A DNA stretch of 64,000 nt from Diacronema lutheri (taxonomy: Eukaryota; Haptophyta; Pavlovophyceae; Pavlovales; Pavlovaceae), in the NCBI GenBank assembly GCA_019448385.1, contig JAGTXO010000013.1:248001-312000 (forward strand). The letters run 5' to 3'. The position numbers were made by a program, and so were the translations under genes. The notes under the pieces are model-generated. The model was not told where the DNA came from. It worked only from the letters and a program-made list of their open reading frames with translations, and did no database searches. Positions 10,101-20,900 of the stretch are shown here, in pieces. Each line of letters opens with the position of its first letter. Within the stretch, counting starts at the first letter, position 1.

Positions 10101-13100
10101 GGGCGCTCGACGGGTCGCCCGCTGCAGCGAGCACCGCCCCGCCCCAGTGCTCACGCGTGACGCAATCCGCGTCCTCGACGTGCACGTGCGCCACGCTCGC
10201 GCCGAGCTGGTGCAGCAACGCGCAGATGTCGGCGTCGACCGTCCTCTCCTCCTCGGCCGCCTCGGCCGTGCCGCGGGCGGCGGCGTCGCCTGCCGGCTGC
10301 CCGAGGTACGCGATCGCCCGCTCGACGGCCGCGCGCTCCGCACGCGCTGCGCTGTCGATCGCCGCATTGCCGACGGGCGCGCGCAGCGCCGCGATCGCGT
10401 CTTGCAACGCCGTCGCGTCGCCCGTCGCCGCCGCCGCCGTCACCGCCGCCGCGCTCGCGGTGCCGTGCGCGACGGCGTGCAGCGCGGCGGCGCGCGCGGC
10501 GGGGATGCGCCCGTCCAGCGCGAGCACGAGCGGCGGCCCGGCCGGCGTCTGCTGCCGCCGGTGCCGCCGGCTCGCAGCCGGGTGGTCGGCGCGCGCGCGC
10601 TCGAGCCGCGCGCGCCGCTCGACGACGCGCGCCCAGAAGGCCTGCACCCTCGGCTGCGCGAATGCAAGCCAGCCGGCGCCGCGCGTCACGACGTGCACGA
10701 CGATCCGGTCCTCGTGCCTGAGGTACTGCACGTAGAGCGCTTTGCTCACGCCGAGGACGTGCATGCCGAGCTGCAGCTGATCGCGGTGCGGCTGCGGCGG
10801 CCCGTCCTCGTGCGCCGTGGCGCCCGCCTTGGTGAGCGTCTTCACCTCGACGAGGACCTGCTCGTTGTTTTCGGGGAGGATGGCGAGCCCGTCCGGCGAG
10901 AAGGCGAACGGCGCGCTCTTGTCGTGCGGGTCCGCACGCACCATCGGCAGGTTGCACACGACGGTGATGCCGTACGCGGCCGCCAGCTTGCGCAGCGCGA
11001 CGGCCTCGCCGAGGATGCCCGCGGTCGTCGCCTTGGTCCGCACCTCGCGCCGCCGCCGGTGCACGTACTCGTCGGTGAGCGTCTCGTGCGCGACGCCGGC
11101 GTTGTCGTTCACGACGTCGCCAACCTTGCTGCCCGTGACCTCCTCCCATCGCTCGTCGTGCCAGCGCGGGCTGCGCTGCGCGGGCGCGCCCGCGCCGACG
11201 GCGTCGAGCACGCGGCGCAGCGCTGTGCCGTCGGGCGCAGCAGGCACGCGCGCGCGGTCCTGGGCCTCGCGAGCGTCGAGGACGCGGCCCGTAGTGGAAT
11301 CTTGGGGTAGGTCGAGCTTGCTCGCCTCGCCGTAGCGGCTCTCCAGCTGGCGCGGTGCGTCGGCAGGGCCGCCGTCCGTGCGCGCACCCGACGCGCCCGC
11401 CAGTGCACGCGGCGCAGCGTCCGAGGCGCCCGCCGCGCCCGCGCCGCCGCCAATCGCGCCAGCGCACGCGCGCGCCGCGACCTGCGGACGGCCAGCCGCA
11501 GGGACCTCGTCCGCTCGGCCGGCCGCTGCGTCGGCCGTCCGCTTGGCCACCTCGCGCACGTCTCCGAGCGCGAGCGTGGCTGGCGCCGTCGAGCTCCCGT
11601 GGTCTTTGTCCCAAAATTTGAGCAGCCCGCCAAGGAAGGGCGTGCCCGTCGGGCGGTCCTCGGGCACCTCCGCCAGGATCGCGTCGACGCGCAGCGCGGC
11701 CGCCACATCGCAAAACGCGCGCGCGGCGCGCGCCATCCGCTCGGCGCGCGCGCCGCCGTCGTCCGCCGCGCGGCGGATGGCGTGGCTCACGTGCGCGACG
11801 CGGAGCGAGACGACGGCGTGCGCCGGCGCGTCGGCGCCCGTGCCGAGCGTGTGCCGCCGGATGGCCAGCTGCCCATCGCCCATGCGCGGCGGCAGCGACG
11901 CGCACGCCGCGACGGTCGTCGTGCCGGCCGCGCTGTCGCACAGCCAGCTCGCCTCGCCGCCGCCCGCAAACTCAAAGGTCGCGAAGCCCTCGCGGCCGAA
12001 AAGCGCGACGAAGTGGTCGAGCACCGCCTTGTTGATCGCGCGCGCCGCCGGCCGCGTCGATGCGCCGCGGGCAGCGCCACCCGCCGCGCCGCGCGCATCG
12101 CTGCACGTCGCAGGGCAGGTGCAGCCGGACGCGCGCACGCCGTCCGACCGCGTCCGCGGCAGCTCGAGCTCGCGCACCTTGGGGCAGAACCAGAGCGGGT
12201 TGGACGCCTCGAGGCACAGCACGACGAGCCGCCCGTCCGTGCCGGCCAGCGCGCGCGCGTCGCGCAGCAGCTCGACGGCGAGCTCGGACGTCGCCGCGTG
12301 CACCGCCGGCTCGCCCGTCGCGCGGTCGGGCGGGAAGAGGCCACCGCCGACGAGCGGGCTGGGGCAGCGGCCGAGCATCACGAGCAGCGGCGGCGGCGGC
12401 GTCTGCGGCGCCTGCTGCCCGACCGCAGCCGCCGTCAGCCCGGCCAGGTCGGAGCTCGTGCGGAGGGCCTTGAGCGCGACGCGCGAGCCGGTGCCCGCCT
12501 GCTCGGAAAACGTGGCGAGCATGGCGCACGTGCTCGCCCTCGCGCCGCACTGCCAGCTGACGCGCGCGAGGAGGCCTTCCAGCGTGTCGTTTTCGCGCGG
12601 CCGCGTGACCGCGTCGAGCGCCGCCGGGCCGAGCTGGAGGCTGCCGGGCGTGACGCACAGCACCGCCTCGTGGTAGGCGCGCAGCAGCTCCCTCGGCAGC
12701 TGCTCGGCGGGCGTCGCCGCCTGCCCGCCCACCCACCGTGCACCGTGGCCGCCGTCGCCCGCGCCCGCGAGCCGCACCGCCGGCCCGCCCGTGATCGCCG
12801 AGGTCGGCGGCGTGCCGAGCGCGTCGACGAGCGCGCGCACGGGCGCGACACGCCTGCGCGCAGCGTCCGCGCCGACGGCGAGCGCGGCGATCTGAGCGCC
12901 CTCCCATGCGCGCTCCCTCGCGTCGTCCCGCGCGGCCGCCGGCGCGGCGCCCGGCCGCGCGCCGGGCGGCACCGCGCACGCCGCCGCGACGACCTCCGCG
13001 CGCGCGCCGGCGGCGTCGGGCGCGTGCAGCTGCGCGATCGCGCCAAAGAGCGCGGCGGCCGAGCGGTAGCGGCCGTGCGCCGCGACGAGCGCGTAGAGCA

Positions 13101-14872
13101 CGCGCAGCGCGGCCACGCCCGCCTGGTCGGGCGCGTCGTCAGCGATTTGCTCGACCTCCCACGTGCGCGTGGGCGGCGGGCTGCCGTCGGCCGGGTCCGG
13201 ACGCAGCGCCCACGCGCGCTCGACGATCGCGTTGAACACGTCGCGCGCGGCGCCCTCGTCAAACTCGGCGGCGCCCGCCGCGTGCGCGCACCACCCGTGC
13301 ACGCGCGACGTGGGCGCGTCCACGGCGCGCTGCACGACGAGCACCGCCGGCCGGTCGACGCAGCCGAGGCTCACCGCCGCGTGCTTGCCCTCGAGCAGCG
13401 CCGCCGCCGCAGCCTCGACCAAGGCGTCACCAGGCGCGTCGCCGACGACGACGGCACAGCCGTCGCCGTACTCGGCCTGCATCGCGGCGACGCACGACGC
13501 GACAAAGTCGCCGCCCGCGGCCGCCGCGTGTCGCGCCGCCAGCATCCGGCGCGCGATGGCAAGCCAGACGTACTCGGCCGGCGCGCGCGCGGCGCGCGCG
13601 CGAGGCGCGCCGGCCGCGCCGCGTGCGCCCGCGCGTGCGCCTCCAGCGGCCGCAACGGCCGAGGCGGCTGGAGCGGCGGTGAGCGTGCGCCGCGCGCGCT
13701 TCGCCGGCCGTGCGATGGGCGATGCACCCGCCATCGCACCGCCCGCAGCAGCCGGTGCGGCCGCCACAGCGCCCGCCGCAACGCCACTCGTCACGACGCC
13801 CGTGGCGGGCGGCGCGGCGTCGGACGCGGCCGCCTCGACGGGCGTCGCGCAACTACCGCCAGCGGTCGCGGACGCGCCCGGCGACGCGTCGGCGAGGAGG
13901 TGGCGCAGCACGCCGCGCGCGAGCGCGACTCGCACGGCGAGCGTCAGCGCGCGCAGGCGGTCGGAAGGCGAGGCGTCGCGCTCGGCGTCGGCGGACGTGG
14001 CGGCAGCAGGCGGGGCGGCGGGCGGCACGGCGGCGGACTGGGCGGCCGCCGGCGCAACCTCGTCGGCCTTGGCCAGCCAGACGAGCCCGGCGACTGCGAG
14101 CACGACGCTGTACGCGCCGACATCGTCACCCGCAACGCGCGCCAGCCGGGCGTGGGCGTCGGCCTCGGACACGGCGACGTGGAAGAGCACGTCGTCGCGG
14201 GCAGCTTGCTCGGCAAACTGACGCAGCTGCTTGGCCATCGTCACGCCGGCGACGCACGCCTCGCCCGCCTCTGCCTCGACCTGCTCGTCCTGGCCGATGG
14301 CGGACGCGCCGGCCTCGGCGCCAGCGTCGAGTGTCCGGCGGCGCTCGAGGGCAAAGCCACGCACACAGACGCTCTGGAGGCCGCCGAGCGCGCCCGCCTT
14401 CTCGTGCAGCGCGCACGACAGCTCGACCACCGAGTCCACGCGCCTCGCGGCGGCGCCCCCCCGCTCGCCGCGCGTGGCCGCGCGCACGACGAATACCGTG
14501 AATTGCGCGCGCTTCGCCGCGCGCGCCGACGCGCACGCGTGCTTCAGGAGCCGGCAAAGCGCGGGCCTTTGCGCCGCTGCGCCCCGCGTGCACAGCAGCA
14601 GTTGGCCGCGCTCGTCGCCCAGCTCCTGCTCGACGGCGGCCTCGAGCGCGTCGTCCGTCAAATCGCCGTGCTCCGTCGAGGCGAGCGCGCGCGCAGCCGC
14701 GAGCGCCAGCTCGCCTGCGCCCGCGCGCCGCCGGCGGCGCGCACCGGCGGGCGCGTGCGGCGCCGACGCGTGTGACGACGCCGCCGCGTCCGCGCGCGCA
14801 CACGCGGCGCGCAACGCCTCACGCGCCGAGGCGGCCGCGCGCGCCCTGGGCGCGAGCTTCAAGAACGTGCGC

Positions 14873-14949
<77 letters not shown>

Positions 14950-17900
14950 GCCGGCCGGCGGCGGCGGTGGCGGCGGTGGCGGCGCGGCCACGGCGGCGGC
15001 AGCAGCGGCGGCGGCGGCGGTGGCGGCGGCGGCGGCGCCCAGCGCGGGCGGCGGCGGCGTGGCGGCGGCGGTGGCGGCGGCGGTGACGCCAGCGGCGGCC
15101 TTGGCGCCGCGCGTCTGCGGCGGCGTTTCGGCGCGATCGGGGCTGCCCCCGCCACGCACCGCGCTCGTGACCGCGCAGACGCCGCCCGGCGCACGATCGC
15201 TGGCCGCGCCGGTCAGCGCGACGCGGAGGCGCTCGCCGACAGCGTACATGTCCGCCACGCTGAACGTGCGCGGCGCGGACGAGCAGCCCGCCGCGGCGAG
15301 CGCGTCGTTGAGCGCGCCCACTATCGCGAGGCCGCACGTCGCGCCACGCTGCGCCGCCTCGTTGAGCAGCAGCGCGCGGCGCACGCGCGAAATGTCGAGA
15401 CCCGCCGCGTGCAGCGTGGCAGTTATCGCCTTGGCGAGCATGAGCGCCTGCCTGCAGGGCGACGCGAGCGTGTCGACGAGCACCGCGTCGTAGCGATGCT
15501 CGCCCGCGCGCGCGACGCGCACAAGGCGCAACGCGGTGAAATGGCCGGAGGCGAGCTGCGCGCCGTCGTCACCGCCCGCGCCGCCGCGCTCGTCCGACGG
15601 GCTCCACACGCCGATGACAGCCTGCGTTGTCGCCTCGCTGCGCAGGCGGTGCAGCAGCGCGGCGCGCTCGGCGTCGTCCTGAAACACCGCGGGTTGCGCG
15701 GCGAGCGGCACGTGGCAGACATGCCCGCCGCCGGCCTGCCCGTGCACGCGCAGCACGACCTCGCAGCACGCGTCGACGGTTGAGGCGAGCATGTCGCCGC
15801 TGGCGATGCGCTCCACCTCTGCCTGCGGGAGGCCGGCGCTCGCGGCGGCGGCGGCCAGCCGGCGCGCAGCCGCGTCGCCCGCCCACGCAAGCAGCGCCGA
15901 GTTGGCGGGTTGGAGGGGAAGCTCAAGGGCGGCTGGTTCGGTGGCGGTAGCCTCGTTGGCAACGGGCACGTTGGCGGTGCGCGCGTTGGCGGCGGGCGCG
16001 GCGGCGATGGCTGGTGGGGCGGAAGACGCGCCCGCGGCGGCGGGCGCGGACGCGGCAGCGGCAGCGGCTAGTGGGGCGGGGAAAACGCCGTCGGTGGCAG
16101 GCGCGGAGGCGAATGCAGGAGCAACTAGTGGGGCGGGAAAATCGGCGGCAGGCGCGAAGGCGGATGCAGCAGCGGCTAGTGCGGCAGGGAAAACACCGTC
16201 GGCGGCAGGCGCGAAGGCGGATGCAGGAGCGCCCAGCGGGGCGCAGAAAACACCGTCGGCGGCAGGCGCGAAGGCGACAGCAGCAGCGGCCAGTGGAGCG
16301 GAGGCGCAGGGCCACGCGCGCGCCAGCCGTGCAAGCCCAAGCCGCGCGCGAGCGACGCACGCGCCGATGGCCGAGGCGGCGGCGCAGGCCACGACGTGGC
16401 CTGGCACCGGTGTGGCCAGCCGCTCGCGGGTGTGCACGTCGAGCCGCGCCCCACGCCAAGAGCGGCGGCGCGCTGAACGGAGGCGCGCGACCCCGATCGA
16501 TCCGCCCGCGCACGCGCGCGCCGGCTCAGTGTGGCCAACGCGCGCCGCTATGCAAGGCGCGCGCGCGATAACGGCGGCTGTCGGCCGTGGCGTGCGCGTG
16601 GCGGCGCCGCGGCGACGGGCGCGGCACACGAGCCGCTCGGGCGCGCCGCCGCCGCGCGGCACGATGTCGAGCAGCACGGTCACGCCGCGCGCGCGCGCGA
16701 CCGCCGTGCACGCGAGCCGCACGGGCAGCGGCGGCCCGTCCGGGCGCGCGAGCGCCGCCACCTCGGCGTCGGTGAGGCTGTGCAGCTCGCGGCGCGCGCG
16801 CGCGAACGCGGCGATGTCCGCGCGCAGCTCCGCGTCCGTGCCGAGCGCGGCACGCGCGTGCACGGGGAGCGACGCGCGCAGCGCGTGGAGCACGCCGCCG
16901 CGCGCGCCGCGCGGCGCCGGCGCGCGCTCGCGCTCAGCGCGCGCGGCGCGCGTGAGCTCGCGCACCGCGCGCGCGAGATTGCGCCGCGCGGCCGCGACGG
17001 GAGGGCTAGGTGCGCGCGCGCGCCGGTTGTAGCGCGGCCGCGCCGAGTCGAGGGGCGGCGGACGCGGTGCGTACGCCGCGGCGCGGCCCGCGCGCCAAAA
17101 GGCCGGCGGCGGGCGCAGCTCCGTCGCGTCGACCGCGGCCGCGAGCGCGCCGAGCGCGGCGTCGCTGTCGCCCGCCGCGTCGGCCGCGTCGACGAGCACG
17201 AAGAGCGCGCCGAGCGCGCGCGACGCGGCCGCCTGCGCGGCGGTGGGGCGGGCGCAGGCAGCGACGCATGCGGCCGCCATGCCGCGCGCCGCGGCGAACG
17301 CCGGTGACGTGACGGCCGCGCCGATGGCAACGGCGGCGGCGGCGACGGTGGAGGCGGCAGCGCCGGCGATGGAGGTGGCAGCGGCGGCGGCGCTTGCCAT
17401 CGCGCGGCGCGCGAGACGCGAGGCGCCACCGACCGCCGCCGCCGCAGCGCGCGCTGCGCGCGCGCCGGTGGCGCGCATCGTCGCCGCGCCAGGCGCCGCC
17501 GCGCCGACGCCGCCGGCGCCCGCGCCGTCGCCGCTCTCGGCCGTGCAGGGCTCCGATGGCGAACCCGGCGTGCGCTGGCGCGTGATGCGCGCGCCGAGGC
17601 GCGCGCTCCGCGCCGCGCGGCCGGCGACGTCGAGGAAGCGCCGTGCGCGCGCCGCGCGCAGGCCACGCGCGCGCGGCGGCGCACCGACAGGCGCCGAGCG
17701 CCGCGGCGCGCACGCCGGCGCGTCGCTGTCGGGTTGCGCAGCGCGCGCGCGGGAACTCGGCGCGGCGTGTGCGGGCGGCGGGCGCGCGCCCGCGCGGCGC
17801 AGAGGCGCGAGGCGCCGGCCGCAGACGAGGCGTGTGCGCAACCAGGACGGCGAGGGCCGCAGGGCGCCGTCGACGTCGCGCATCGGCGGGCCGCGAGCCC

Positions 17901-20900
17901 GCCGCGCAGCCGTGCGGCGCGCGCGAGGCGCTCGGCGGCGCGCGCGCCGCACGGCGCGCGCGGCGGCGCGCACGCCAGCGACGGCTGCGGCCACGCCGCG
18001 CGCCAACACGGCCGCGGCGTGCGCCATCGCACCGAGCACGACGCGTGGCGCGCCGAGCAAGCGCAGCAAGCGCGACGCCGTCGCGCGCGCCGGCGCACCG
18101 TGTGCAGGGGCCTCGCCAGCGCCAGCACCGACGCCGCCATCGCCGCAGCCGCAGGTGGCGTCGCCGCCGCCGCAGGCGTCGCGACGGACGCCGCCGCCGC
18201 CGAAACAACCGCCGCACACGTCGCCGCCGACGTTGCCACCCCAGCCGCCGTTGCGTGCGCAGGTGGCTGCGGCGCGTGCGTGCGGGAGGCGTGCCGTGCG
18301 GCGCGCATCACACGGGCTGCGCGACGCGAGCGACGCCGCCGGGGTCCCCGCTGCGCCAGGCGCGCCGTGCGCGCCAGCCTCGCCGGCCTCGCCGGCGCGC
18401 GGTCGCGCGCTCGCCTCGACGTGGCCGCCTCCGCCGCCATCGCCGCCGTCGAACCGGGCGGCGGAGGGCTGCCGCTCGAACCGCTCGTCGGCGTCGGCCG
18501 CCACCGCCGCCTCGCGCTCCGCCGCCGCGGCGGCCGCACGGCGCGCGTGGCGGAGCGCGCGGCCGCCGTCCGCTGCGCGGCGTGGCGGCGCGGGCGCGGG
18601 CTTCGGCGCGCGCGGCCCCTCGGCGCGCTCGCGGAGCACGGCGAGCGGCGTGCCCGTGGCGACGCTCGTGCAGACGCGCCGCAAGGCGGCGCTTACGCAC
18701 GCGTGGACGACGCGCGCCGTCCGCTTGTCGGCGGCGCGCGCGGCGCGGCGCGCGGCCTTGGCGGCGGCCTTTTTGGCGCGCCTCTGCTCCGCCTGCTCCG
18801 ACAGCGCGCGCGCCTGGCGCTCGGCTGCGAGCGCGTCCTCGGGCGAAACGGTCGGCCTCGGCGGCCGCGCGCGCGCGCTGCGACGCTGCGCGCTGCGGCG
18901 GTCGGACGGCGGCTGCCGCGGCGGCGAGGACGGCGAGCGCGAGCTCGGCGTGGGCGACCAATCGCCGCTGACGGTTGCGAGCGGCGCAAACGGGTTGTCG
19001 TCCCCGCGACCCGCGGCGTGCGACAGTGCACGCGGCGTCGGGCGCCGGCCGACCGCTGGCGGGCCCCACTCGGACGGCGGCTCCGAGGGCGAGCGCGCCG
19101 TCGGCGCCGCGCGTTGCGCGGCCGGCGGCGCCTCCCGGTCCAGCGCCGCCTGCTCTCTCGCCGCGGCCTGCTCGTCACCCTCCGGCACGCCACGCGGCGC
19201 GAGCACCGCGGTGGCGCAGCGCGTCGCGTTGAGCAACGCCGCCTCCATCTGCCGCACGCTGGCCTTGGCGCACGCCACACCCTGTCTCGCCCGGCGCAGC
19301 GCCTCGTGCGCGCGGCGCACATCCGCGTCGGCATCTTCGCGCATGCCAAAGTGCGCCTGTTGCAGCCGCAGGTCCGCAGGGCGCCCCTGCGCGCGAGGGG
19401 CACGGGCGCGGCGGCGCGCAGGTGACGGAGCTGGCGCGCCGTTCTGCGCTGCGCGCACGCCAATCGACGGGCGCGCGCGCGGCGGGGCGCGCGCGCGCGC
19501 GCGCGCGCGCGCTGCCTACCCAGCCGCCGGCCGGCTCGCGCGAGCGCGCCAGCTGCTCCGCCGCCTCGGCGTCGAGCACGCGCTGCTGCGCCTCCTCCTC
19601 GCCCAGTGCAGCGAGGTGCAGCCGGCGGGCTGCCTTGCGGCAGTTGCCCTCCGCCTTGCCCACGGCCTTGCGCGCCGCGTCGACGGGGTCGTCGTTGGCT
19701 CTGGCGCGCCTGCGCTTGCCCTTGTCGGCGGGCGGCGGCTTGGCGCGCTGCAGCGTGCCGAGCGCGTCGTCGGCTCCGCGCGCGGCCGCCCGCGGGCGGC
19801 GGGCCCCAAAAAGCGCACCGGTCGCCGTGCGCGCCGCGCAAGCAACGACCAGCGCTGACATGCCGGCGAAGACCGCACCGCCCAGCGCCACGGTTGCCAC
19901 GATGCGCAGCGTCCCGTGCGCAAGCTGCGCTGCCTCCGCCGCTTTGGCGGCCTCGCGCGCGCGCGCATCGGCGGCTCTCATCTCGTGCAGCAGCCCGGCC
20001 GCGCCGCTCGCGCCGTCGCGGCCGCGCGCGAGCTCGCACAGCACCGCCGCCGCGCGCCGCGTGGGCTCGCGCGCGAGCAGCTGCGCGCCGCCGTCGGGGC
20101 GCAGCTTCTCAACGAACTCGACAAACGTCGCGTCGCGCCAGAGGGACATGCGGAAGGCCCTGTGCACCGCCCCCTCCTGCTCGCGCATCCGCCGTGCCGC
20201 CCGCCTGCCGTCGCGCGCGTGCGCGTGCGCGGCCGCGTCGAATCCCGCGACGCCGCGCTGCGCGTCGCGCGCGGCCGACGACGGCGCCGCCGCGCTGCCC
20301 GCCAAGGGCGCCGCAGCGGCGACGCGCGCGTGCGGAGCGACGGGATCGCCGGCGGCCGGCGGCTCGGCGCGCTGCGGCGTGCCGTTTGCTCCGCGCGCGG
20401 CCGTCCCGGGGGAGATGGCCGCGATGGCGCCGCCAGCCGCGCCGCGCGCCAGCCACGCGCATAGGCTGCCGACGAGCTCGCCGAGACCCCCGACGGTCGC
20501 CGCGGCGGCGAGTGCGCCGGGCTTGCCGGCCGACAGCGGCTCGCGAGCGTCGTCGTCGCAGCCGCCGGCACCCGTCTTGGCGAGTGCGTCGCGCTCGCCC
20601 TCGACGCCCGCCACGACCGCCGCCCCTCCGTCGTCCGCCGCGCCGGCCGCGCGCGCGGCCGGGCGCAGAGGAGGCGTGCCGGTGCAGCCGTCGCCGCTCG
20701 TCTTCGCCGTTTCCTCCACTTTGGTCACTTCGTCGCCACCTGCGCCATCTCCGACGCCGGGGCCCTTGGTCACGCTTGCCGCCATGCGCGCCGTGCCCGC
20801 CGGCCAGCCCGCCGACTGCTCGAGCGCGGCGGCGAGCGGCGCGACGCGCGTCGACTCGGGCGCGCTCTCGTCATCGGGCTCGAGCGCGTTGTGCAGGCGC

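Noticed and set aside
14870-15085. Transmembrane region in the giant protein
   Set aside because: Poly-alanine is hydrophobic by composition only and lacks the Leu/Val/Ile content of a real membrane helix.
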